In this document: one piece after another, positions 34,554-43,791 of the stretch
Numbering within the stretch: the first letter of the stretch is position 1
Layout of the letters: every line of letters begins with the position of its first letter
DNA from: Miscanthus floridulus
Taxonomy: Eukaryota > Streptophyta > Magnoliopsida > Poales > Poaceae
Length of the DNA: 64,000 bases
Assembly (NCBI RefSeq): GCF_019320115.1
Contig: NC_089583.1
Coordinates: 77,997,739-78,061,738 of the forward strand
Direction: 5' to 3'
Position numbers and translations under genes: made by a program
The notes under the pieces: model-generated
The model's input: only the letters and a program-made list of their open reading frames with translations
Told to the model about the DNA's origin: nothing
Database searches by the model: none

Positions 34554-34826
34554 TAGGGATGAAAACAGGATGAATATATTTTCTAATATACGTATGTCCC
34601 GAAAGGGTCATAATCTTATATGGATAGTCCGTATCTAAATCAGACATTTAATATCCGATCGTATCTGAATCCAAATACTCAAAATCAGATTTCTGATATG
34701 TATATCAGATAGATAACAATATCTGAATGATTCGTATCTGATTCTGAGATCCAAGAAAAATATGGGATATATATAATATGGGATATGGGACATAATGCGT
34801 CTGTATCTAATCCAATTTCATCCCTA
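34554..34826. mobile_element. hAT-type MITE (273 bp) with 8-bp duplication
   Basis: Terminal inverted repeats TAGGGATGAAA and TTTCATCCCTA bound an AT-rich core without coding potential. Flanks CATACGAG (34546-34553) and CGTATGAG (34827-34834) agree at 6 of 8 bases, the two differences being transitions. Eight-base duplications and TAGGGATGAAAAC-type ends are known for hAT MITEs in grasses. Confidence 0.8.
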
Positions 34827-34834
34827 CGTATGAG

Positions 34835-35202
34835 TCAGAATAGTGTATGGTCAATCATATATTAAGTCTGATTTCAAAACATATTAGAATAAATGATGTA
34901 AGATGTAAATCCTGGTTCCAAGTATATCTACTAGTAATTAATAATAAATAAAATGGAAAAGTGAGCACCTTGGAGCACAACTATGCTAATTCTTGGGTCA
35001 GGGCATCCGTCCACCGGACGCTTGCTTGCTGGGCCTATGAACTGTTCCAAGTAACCTGCCTATGGCAAATGTCACACAGTGGTGTTATCTCCACCACACA
35101 CCTGTTCCTCCCTCACAGCCTTGCAGTCACACACTCTAGCCTATGGTGTCCAAACCTACACATAGAGTCAGAGGCCTCCCATGTGGTCTTGCCTCCGGCA
35201 AC
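34835..35202. other. Spacer between the MITE and the solo LTR
   Basis: No gene recognised. Frames here (for example 34961-35248 plus) show no family motif. Confidence 0.4.
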
Positions 35203-35704
35203 TGTCGGATATATGGGTCTAGGGTACCCTCACCGACCATATATCTAGCCCATTATTAGTCTGGCGGGATGAAGGTCGACGAAAGATGAAGCCCATGAAG
35301 ACCAGACGAATCCATCAGCTTGGAGATCACGATGTATCGAGGACATCGACGCTGTCAGTAGCGATGGTAGGATAGAATCGATTTGTTACGCCTTCCATGT
35401 AACAAACTAGGAAACCAAGCCGATCGCCCCCATTGTAACCCTACCCCCTCTGCCTATATAAAGGAGGGTAGGGATCTCACGACTGGGATCCATCTCATTC
35501 CATCCTATCTACCATGTAGCTAGGAGCAACAACCCCTATAATCATGCATACGGATGCAAGGAGAGCAGGCAGCACCAACTGGACTAGGGTTTTATGCTAC
35601 GCAGCGGCTTGAACCAGTATAAATCTTGTGTCTCGTGTGCTACCATCTTATTCCCCTTACACAAAGTAGTTGCTAGGCATTGCTAGAGCTAAATCAACCT
35701 ACAA
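35203..35704 (+). repeat. Element G: probable solo LTR of a Tat element
   Basis: Starts TGTCGGATATATGGG, carries a TATA box (TATATAAAGG, 35455-35464) and the word GAACCAGTATAAATCTTGTG that also occurs in the LTRs of C and E. The right end is placed at CCTACA because GCAAC (35198-35202) and ACAAC (35705-35709) then flank it with one transition. No gag or pol adjoins it. Confidence 0.65.
35455..35464 (+). promoter_or_regulatory. TATA box of G's LTR promoter
   Basis: TATATAAAGG between inverted arms CCCTACCC (35439-35446) and GGGTAGGG (35466-35473). Confidence 0.6.
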
Positions 35705-35709
35705 CAACG

Positions 35710-36009
35710 ATGCCTATCGCCGCATGCATGCATCCGCCCAGCTCCTCCTACTCGTCCTGCTTCCTTCTCCCCCCGACATCATGCCATCTACCCGCCGCGG
35801 CCGCTCCACCAAGCCAGCGAGCCTCCATAACGGATCCTCCAGCAAGCAAGCAAGGGGAGGAGTTTCATTGAATGCCGCCCCCTGAATTGCCCATGTCGTT
35901 GTCACACCAGCGAGCTCCATGCACCGCAGCTGATGTCCGCGCCGATGTTGAGCTCTGCAACGACGAGCCCCCATTCGTCCAAGCAGCAAGGTGACATTGC
36001 ACTGAAAGT
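35710..36009. other. GC-rich stretch before the ATGTTGCAAG repeat
   Basis: No recognisable gene. The 136-codon minus-strand frame 35714-36124 runs into the repeat and has no family motif. Confidence 0.35.
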
Positions 36010-36430
36010 GCATGTTGTAAGTGTATGTTTCAAATGTTTCAGAGGTATGTTGCAAGTGTTTTATATCGATGTTGCAAAAGTAGGATGTTGCACATGTTAC
36101 AATGGCTATACACATATGTTTCAAGTGTATGTTCCAAATATTTTATCTATTTTAGACGTATGTTACAAGTGTTTCATCTGGATTTTGCAAAACCAGATCA
36201 CAATTTTGCACATATATGTAAGTGTTTCTGGTGTTTTCATACGTATGTTGCAAGTGTTTCATCTTGATATTTGCATAAGTTTGCAATGGCTTTTTCAAGT
36301 TTTTTCCTAGTACTTGCAAGTGTTTCAGACGTATGTTGCAAATGTTTTGGCTATTTCGGACGTATGTTACAAGTGTTTTATCTGGATGTTGCGAAAGTAG
36401 ATCAGGTGTTGCACATGTTACAATATGCAT
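36010..36430. repeat. Repeat of ATGTTGCAAGTGTTT-like units
   Basis: About five diverged units spaced roughly 80-100 bp, each with ATGTT(G/A)CAAGTGTTT followed by TCTGGATGTTGCAAAAGTAG-like sequence and then GTTGCACATGTTACAATG. A GC-rich segment follows (36440-36570). I recall similar units from other grass genomes but cannot name the class. Confidence 0.6.
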
Positions 36431-37135
36431 GAGAAGCAGAGGAGGCACGGTCGGTCCCCGCGTGCGGTCTGGCGGCGTGAGCTATGTCCGAGCGGTGCGG
36501 GCGTGGGCATGCTGGCTCGAGCGCGGGTGTGGAGTGTAGGCACGCACGGGGGAAATAGAGTGCGGTGCAGGCGTCTAGACGTGCAGGTGCTAGCACTACC
36601 GGTGCAACTAATTAACACACACTCTCTCGTAGGGTTCCATCAGCATCGCTTCTTAGAGTGGAGGCCCTCTATTGACCTAGTCGGCGGTGATCAGGGGCAG
36701 CTGGATGCCCGTCTAAAATTGTAGGCGGATCTTTAGTATCTCCTCCTAGCTTCAAAATTCCAAGATATTCCTAGTGCTCATGTACTTTCCATGGCGGTGA
36801 CTCATAACTAAGCTACCTATACCTGGCTTCATGCTGGCTGTGCCTCACCCTCGAGAGCCATCGATCCCCGTGACGTTTGATGACGCTGAAAGCCTCTCTT
36901 CTCCCATCAATAGCAATGCACCCAGTAGTACTAGTATGGTAGGAGCGACCGACTTCATTCTGACATATCTGGTTGATCTTGCAGAGTCTCGGTCTATAAA
37001 CAACACATATGTTCCATGCATTTGTTGCCTCTCATTGGGGAGCCTCGCGCATGACCACACAAGCATCGTCGGCTATGCTCTATGAGAAAAGCATGGGATT
37101 AAAGACGATCATGAGTCAGATATCATGCTGATGAT
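36431..37135. other. Unassigned sequence left of the copia block
   Basis: A GC-rich part (36440-36570) then mixed sequence. No gene or element recognised. Confidence 0.4.
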
Positions 37136-37217
37136 GCCCTACTAACACTATGTCAAAATTGCACTTCACTGCCGGTTCAAAATACCCCATCACTGCCAGA
37201 TTTTGAACCGACACAAC
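37136..37217. mobile_element. Possible CACTA transposon scrap
   Basis: Inverted words CCGGTTCAAAAT (37172-37183) and ATTTTGAACCG (37200-37210) around a CACTGCC motif resemble the subterminal repeats of CACTA elements. Too short to be sure. F1's LTR begins right after it. Confidence 0.3.
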
Positions 37218-39070
37218 TGACAGGTCCTAATGGCTAGAGGGGGGGTGAATAGCCAATTAAAAATTCTACAACACTTAACAATCCGGTTAGACAATTATGA
37301 GGCAAAGCAAGTGTTGTGCTAGCCTACTAAAAATGCAAGCCACCTACCATAATTCTAGTTTATATAGTTTCTATTCATACAATAGCTATGACACTACACT
37401 AAGTTAATGTGCTCTCAAAGGCTAACTAAAGAACCATACTAACCAAACTAACAAGCTCTCACCACTAGCTACACTAAAGAGCTTGACAACTAGTTTGCGG
37501 TAAAGTAAAGAGAGTGAGCAATTTGTTTATACCACCATGTCGAGGAAGGAGCCAATCAATCACAAGAATGAATACCAATGAAGACCAATCACCTCAGAAT
37601 CAAATGATGAACACAATGATTTTTTACTGAGGTTCACTTGCTTGCCGGCAAGCTACTCCTCGTTGTAGCGATTCACTCACTTGGTGGTTCATGCGCTAAT
37701 TGGCATCACACGCCAAACCCTCAATAGGGTGCTGCACAACCAACACAAGATGAGAATCACATAAGCCACGAGCAATCCACTAGAGTACCTTTTGGCTCTC
37801 CGTCGGGAAAAGGTCAAGAACCCCTCACAATCACCACGATCGGAGCCGGAGATAATCACCAACCTCCGCTCAACAATCCTCACTGCTCCAAGCTATCTAG
37901 GTGGCGGCAACCACCAAGAGTAACAAGTAAATCCCACAGTGAAACATGAACACCAAGTGCCTCTAAATGCAAACACTCAAGCAATGCACTTGGATTCACT
38001 CCCAATCTCACAAAGATGTTGAATCAATGATGAAGATGAGTGGAGAGGGCTTTGGCTAAGCTCACAAGGTTGCTATGTCAATGCAAATGGCTAAGACCAT
38101 GAGCTTGAACCGGCCATGGGGCTTAAATAGAAGCCCCCACAAAATAGAGCCGTTGTACCCCTTCACTGGGCACAACACGCGGTGACCGGACGCTCCAGGT
38201 CACATCAACCAGACGCAGGACCCCAGCGTCCGATTGTGTGATGCATGTCCATGTGTCATTGGCTTCAAATGTTGTTCACCTGATCTCAACGATCAAATGA
38301 TGACCGGACTGCGCTGCTCCAAAGTGACCGGACGCTAGACCTCAGTGTCCGGTCAGTTTTCAGTAAGCATCTAGAAATGATTTTTCATGACCGGACATGT
38401 CCAGGTCATGTGCGTTGCCACATCAGTAGGACCAGGATGCACCCCTTTAGCATTCGGTCACCAAGTGACCCAGCGTCCAGTCTGAGACCGATGCTAGTGT
38501 CTTCGCTGCTTCTTTAGACCAGATGCGTCGGTCTTTCCGAGGACCAGCGTCCTGGTCACTTACAGTGACCTCCATCTTTTCTAGTCTAGGGCACCGGTGA
38601 AGTTCCTAACCCTTGCTCAAATGTGCCAACCTCCAAGTGTATCACCTTGTGCACATGTGTTAGCATACTTTCACAAAACATTTTCAAGGGTGTTAGCACT
38701 CCACTAGATCCTAAATGCATATGCAATGAGTTAGAACATCTAGTGGCACTTTGATAACCGCATTCCGATATGAATTTCACCCCTCTTAATAGTACGGCTA
38801 TCAAACCTAAATGTGATCACACTCTCTAAGTGTCTTGATCACCAAAACAAAATAGCTCCTACCATTTATACCTTTGCCTTGAGCCTTTTGTTTTTCTCTT
38901 TCTTCTTTTCAAGTCCAAGCACTTGATCAACACCATGGCATCACCATCATCATGTCATGGTCTTCATTTGCTTCATCACTTAGAATGTGCTACCTATCTC
39001 ATGATCACTTGATAAACTAGGTTAGCACTTAGGATTTCATCAATTTACCAAAACCAAACTAGAGCTTTTA
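37218..39070 (-). repeat. 3' LTR of F1 (about 1853 bp)
   Basis: Plus-strand start TGACAGGTCCTAATGGC and end CTAGAGCTTTTA, next to the purine tract. A TATA-like box (CTATTTAAG, minus) lies near 38127. CCGGAC-type motifs cluster at 38180-38570, upstream of that box in element sense. In element sense the LTR starts TAAAAGCTC, probably an altered TGAAAGC. Confidence 0.75.
38180..38570. promoter_or_regulatory. CCGGAC/GTCCGG motif array upstream of F1's LTR promoter
   Basis: About seven blocks such as GACCGGACGCTCC and GTGTCCGGTCA, some eroded by single transitions. F2's LTR has a matching array at 46761-47145. Regulatory role is inferred from the shared position before the TATA box. Confidence 0.5.
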
Positions 39071-39083
39071 ATCTCCCCTTTTT
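39071..39083 (-). promoter_or_regulatory. Polypurine tract of F1
   Basis: AAAAAGGGGAGAT on the minus strand, directly before the LTR. Typical for SIRE/Opie-type copia elements. Confidence 0.75.
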
Positions 39084-40158
39084 GGTAATTGATGACAACC
39101 CTTTCATAAAGATATGAATTAAAATTCAATTGAATCCATGTTGCTTGCCCGAAGCATATTTACCATGTGTAAAAGGATATGGACAAGTTTCATAAACCCC
39201 AAATATGCTAAGAGTTTGGATTGTAGCTTGCACATATGCTTAGATAGGAAATATAGGAGACAATGTCTACCAAATGATGCTAAGGTATAAAAGATGGACC
39301 TTTGAAGCATGATACCAATCGGAGTGCACCTATATACCATCCTTAGCACCATGGTTAGCTTCGATACCACTTGGAAACACTTGGAAATGAAATCACTAGA
39401 TAACATATGCATGCTAGATTTTTATTTCATCATTCAAACCTACAACTAGCATACACCACACAAGCATGAATATTGAAATTTAAAACTTGTGCCATGCAAG
39501 CAAACATATGAAATGCACATTCAAATGCACCATACAAGTTCATGAACTTGCTCCCCCTACTTGTATGCTCAAAATTTTTAATTGATCCTTTTCCTTTATC
39601 ATATCCCTCCCCCTATGTCAAGTTCTCCCCCTTTGTTGTCTTTTCATAATATCTTTGTTTTTCTCCCCATGTACTAATATCTTTGTTTTTCTCCCCTCTT
39701 TGTCATCAATGACCACAAAGGTTCAAAATGTAGATAGGTTAAGATTATCAATGTCAAGTCAATGGGGTGAGGATCATATTCCCAAATTTGGTTCAATCTA
39801 AAATACTTGTTTAAGATGTTTAACTCGGTTTGATCCAAGGACAAGCTTCTTCACACCTTTAAATAAGGGTTATCTTGTACCATGTTGAGTTAAACACTTA
39901 GAGCTCATTTTCTAGATTAAACACTAGGTTTACAAGCCCATAAACTTGTCATGTGCTACCACTAGATCAAGTCAAGCATAGAAGCAATAGTGGTACCATA
40001 CAAACATCAAATTCATTTGATTTTCATGAATGAGCCTATTAAAATTGAGAGATGACTAGATGCACTCATCATGTCCTTAGCAATGATGTATGCCATACCA
40101 ATCAAGCTTTTACCTTGGATTGCTCGAAGGAGAGGCATGTCAAATAAGTGGGGGTGCA
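39084..40158 (-). other. F1 region between pol and 3' LTR
   Basis: About 1.1 kb of AT-rich sequence with many stops. Some SIRE relatives carry an envelope-like gene here. I see no convincing one; the 97-codon frame at 39119-39412 has no recognisable motif. Confidence 0.5.
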
Positions 40159-40719
40159 TCAACACATATTTGAGAAATCCAATATGTTCAACTCATTCCT
40201 TAGCTTGCAAAACCTTTTCTCATCCAATGGCTTAGTGAATATATCAGCAAGTTGATCTTCAGTGTCTACACTCTCAATGCAAATGTCCCATTTTTGTTGG
40301 TGATCTCTTATGAAATGGTGGCGGACATCAATGTGCTTTGTTCTTGCATATTGAACCGGATTGTTGGTCAACTTGATTGCACTCTCATTGTCACATAGCA
40401 ATGGCACTTTCTTGAACTTGATTCCAAAGTCACTAAAAGTGGCCTTCATCTAAAGTATTTATGCACAATAACTACCAATGGATATGTATTCGGCTTCGGC
40501 GATTGATAATGCAACACTATTTTGCTTCTTTGATGACCATAAAACAAGTGATCTTCCCAACAATTGACATGTGCCCAAGGTGCTCTTCCTCTCAACTTTA
40601 CATCCCGCATAATCCAAGTTGGAGTAACCAACTAGCTCAAACTTAGCTCCTTTGGGATACCACAAACCAACATTTTGTGTATGCTTCAAGTACCTCAATA
40701 TTCTCTTTATAGCCTTCAA
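40159..40719 (-). pseudogene. F1 RNase H
   Basis: Copia-type RNase H in two neighbouring frames: ILRYLKHTQNVGLWYPKG, LDYAGCKVERKST, VALSIAEAEYI (40459-40719), then LLCDNESAIKLTNNPVQYAR, KHIDVRHHFIRD and ADIFTKPLDEKRF (40159-40449). A stop separates them. The usual SDADYAG is SNLDYAG here. Confidence 0.88.
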
Positions 40720-40740
40720 ATGACTTTCTCTTGGTAAGGC

Positions 40741-41955
40741 TTAAAATCTTGCACATATGCATACACTAAACATGACATCCGGTCTTGATGCGGTCACATA
40801 GAGTAGGCTTCCAATCATAGACCAATACAATTTTTGATCCACCATATTGCCACTTGCATCAATATCCAAGTTGCTATTTGTTTCCATTGGTGTGCTAATG
40901 GCTTTACTATCACTCATGCCAAACTTCTTGATCACGTCCTTGATATACTTGCCTTGACTCACAAATATACCATTATTCAATTGCTTGATTTGAAGACCAA
41001 GGAAGTAACTTAACTCTCCAATCATGGACATCTCAAACTCATTAGCTATTCATCTTTCCAAATTCATCACAAAAGTCTTGATTGGTTGATCCAAATATGA
41101 TGTCATTAACATAGATTTACAACATAAATAAATCTTTTCCAATCTTCTTGATGAAAAGAGTGGTGTCAACCTTGCCCATCATGAACCCTTTAGAGAGTAG
41201 GAAGTCCCTTAATCTCTCATACCATGCTCTAGGTGCTTGCTTCAAGCCATATAATGCCTTCTTCAACTTGTACACATGGTCGGGCTTCTTGTCATCTTCA
41301 AAACCGGGAGGTTGCTCAACATATACTTCTTCATTGATGTAACCATTGAGAAATGCACTCTTAACATCCATTTGATAGAGCTTGATGTTGTGGGCACAAG
41401 CATAAGCTAGCAAGATTCTAATTACTTCCAATCTAGCAACCTGGGGCATATGTTTCTCCAAAGTCAAGACCTTCAACTTGTGTATGGCCTTGTGCTATCC
41501 AATCTTGCTTTGTTCCTTACTACTATCCCATCTTGATCTTCCTTGTTTCTAAAGACCTATTTGGTTCCAATCACATCGTGTCCCTTTGGTCTCTCTACTA
41601 ATTCCCATACTTGATTTCTTGTGAAGTTATTCAATTCATCATGCATAGCATTCACCCAATCAACATCCTTCAATGCTTCATCTATCTTCTTTGGTTCAAT
41701 GGATGACACAAATGAGAAATGCTCACAAAATGAAGCCAATTTTGATCTAGTTTGCACACCTCTTGAAATATCACCAATGATAGTGTCCAATGGATGATCC
41801 CTTGCAACATTGGTTGGTTGGAGGATTGGAACTTGATTGCTTGCACTTACTTGATCATTGGGTTGAGATGATATACTAGCCACTTGATCTTGTTCATTAT
41901 CATGAGAGCCACTTATACTAGCTTGATTTGTATCATCTTGTACATTTGAGTTAGG
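40741..41955 (-). pseudogene. F1 reverse transcriptase with altered catalytic box
   Basis: Copia RT from the gap leftward: WVNAMHDELNNFTRNQVWEL (41557-41883), QMDVKSAFLNGYINEEVYV and KALYGLKQAPRAWYERL (41117-41476), LSYFLGLQIKQ, YWSMIGSLLYVTASRPD (40741-41031). The catalytic YVDD reads YVND at 41102-41113 (GAT to AAT), and a stop precedes it, so the enzyme cannot work. Frame changes occur near 41490 and 41060. Confidence 0.9.
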
Positions 41956-42055
41956 NNNNNNNNNNNNNNNNNNNNNNNNNNNNNNNNNNNNNNNNNNNNN
42001 NNNNNNNNNNNNNNNNNNNNNNNNNNNNNNNNNNNNNNNNNNNNNNNNNNNNNNN
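41956..42055. other. Assembly gap (100 N)
   Basis: Exactly 100 N, the usual placeholder for unknown length. Lies in the linker between copia integrase and RT. Confidence 1.
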
Positions 42056-43375
42056 GTATCTCATTTTCTACTCTCCCATCTTTTTCACCATCTTGTGGCA
42101 CACTTGATGAAGAAGGTTGGTTAATGACTTGTACATCATCTTCATCATCTTTTGGCTTGATGTCTCCTACCGAATATTCTTCATAGCCTCCCTCAATGGT
42201 TCATCACCTACATCATCAAGATTCTCATGTGCTCCTTGGGAGCCGTTAGATTCATCAAATTCCACATCATATGTTTCTTCAACAAGCCGGTGGCATGATT
42301 AAATACTCTATATGCTTTGGACTTCAATGAGTAACCAACAAGAAAACCTATATCACAACGTCTTTGAAACTTCCCTAGGTGTTGCCGCTTCTTGTAGATG
42401 TAGCACTTGCAACCAAACACCCTAAAGAAGGAGACGTCCGACTTCTTCCCATTGAGCAACTCATACGGTGTCTTGACAAGGAACTTTTGAAGAAATAGGC
42501 GGTTGGATGCATAACATGCGGTGTTGATTGCTTCCGCCCATAGAGCTTCGGGGGTGTTGTACTCATCTAGCATTGTCCTTGCAAGAGTGATCAAAGTCCG
42601 GTTCTTCCTCTCAACTACACCATTTTGTTGAGGAGTATAGGGTTGCGGAGACTTCATGTTTGATTCCAACTTCATCACAATAAGCTTCTATGTTGTGTTG
42701 TCAAACTCTTTGCCATTGTCACTTCTTATCTTCTTGAGCTTCACTTCAAATTCATTTTGAGCTCTTGGCAAACTTCTTGAAACAAGATGCAACTTCGGAT
42801 TTGTCATGAAGGAAGAACACCCATGTATACCTTGAATAGTCATCCACAATCACAAGACAATAGAGATTTCCTCCCAAACTCTTGTATGTTGTTGGTCCAA
42901 ATAAATCCATGTGTAAGAGTTCTAGCACTCTTATGGTTGACATGAAAGCTTTGGTTGGATGAGTGTTTGCAACTTGCTTGCCGACTTGACATGCACTACA
43001 AAGCTTGTCCTTCTCAAACTTCACATCCTTCAACCCTCTCACCAAATCATTTTCATAAGCTTCTTGAGTGAGCTCATCCCAACATGAGCAAGTTCTTCTA
43101 TGCCATAGCCACCCAAGTGTGGTTTTGGTGAATAGGCAAGTCTTCAAGTTTGTATCTTCGGAGGTGAAGTCAACTAGATATAATTTGTTGTATCTAAATC
43201 CATTGAATATCACTTGATTGTCATCTACCTTAGATACAACAACCTCCTCTCGGGTGAATAAGCATTGAAAGCCAAGATCACACAATTGCCCAACGGATAG
43301 CAAGTTGAAGCTCAATGACGCAACATAGAGCACATTGGAGATGGAATGATCATTTGATATTGCCAACTTGCCCAA
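42056..43375 (-). pseudogene. F2 integrase
   Basis: Gag-pre-integrase and integrase: FNLLSVGQLCDLGFQCLF, zinc finger with LWHRR and CSACQVGKQ, then LLHMDLFGPT with the first Asp, YCLVIVDDYSRYTWVFFL with the next, and after a frame change PQQNGVVERKNRTLITLART with the catalytic Glu, LWAEAINTACYASNRL, VFGCKCYI and GYSLKSKAYRVFN (42208-42678). Breaks near 42700 and in the zinc finger (WHRRTCSCW) show decay. Confidence 0.88.
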
Positions 43376-43555
43376 TCCTTTAACCTTGCCTTTGAATTAT
43401 CTCCAAATGTTTATTTTCTCTTGTCCATCTACCTCTTCATCTAGTGAGATGAACATACGAGGATCACCGGTCATATGTTGAGTGCAACCACTATTCAATA
43501 ACCCAATGACTTCCACTAGTCTTGTAGTTCACCTACACACATGAGATTCAAACTT
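43376..43555 (-). pseudogene. F2 protease with catalytic Asp changed
   Basis: Copia protease motif NSGCTQHMTGDPRMF at about 43445-43495. Relatives have DSGCTQHM; here the Asp codon GAT is AAT. A stop lies near 43398. The gene is joined to gag on its right. Confidence 0.8.
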
Positions 43556-43791
43556 TAGGAATCCAAACTTGTCTGAGGGTCCTTCACCTTCTCAACAAGT
43601 GACTTAGCCACCCAAATCTTCTTAGGCCTATTCTTGTTAGGGGGTCCTAAGAACATGACTTTCATCTTTCCACTAGAATCTTTTCTAAGCATGTAGTGAG
43701 CATTGAAAGCAAAGGGTCTAGCATGCTTGGGCAAGGGTTGTGTGGTGGTGGAGTTTGACACTCATGAGCAAAGTGGCCTTCTTCTCCACAC
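43556..43791 (-). pseudogene. F2 gag C-terminal part, out of frame
   Basis: Shows a CCHC knuckle CFECGEEGHFAHEC at about 43750-43790 in a frame different from the long gag, then PLPKHARPFAFNAHYMLRKD and KVMFLGPPNKNRPKKIW (43555-43761). A one-base change near 43790 ends the long gag frame before this knuckle. Confidence 0.75.

Larger units (their letters stand above)
37218..41955 (-). mobile_element. Element F1: SIRE-like Ty1/copia element, 3' half
   Basis: Minus-strand 3' LTR (37218-39070), purine tract, 3' untranslated region, RNase H and RT up to the assembly gap. SIRE-like branch inferred from the long gag of its neighbour F2, the PPT-LTR junction AAAAAGGGGAGAT and LTR start resembling TGAAAGC-type ends. 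Its LTR differs in sequence from F2's LTR, so I do not join the halves. Confidence 0.75.

Noticed and set aside
36010..36430. CRISPR-like spaced repeats
   Set aside because: Units are diverged and contiguous without uniform spacers, in a plant-type genome with no cas genes.
36831..37085. 84-codon plus-strand frame that might be gag-like
   Set aside because: A faint PVTFDDAE stretch resembles the gag-protease linker of Tat elements, but nothing around it supports this.
39119..39412. Envelope-like gene of a SIRE element
   Set aside because: Place would fit, but the 97-codon frame shows no signal peptide, transmembrane pattern or known motif that I trust.
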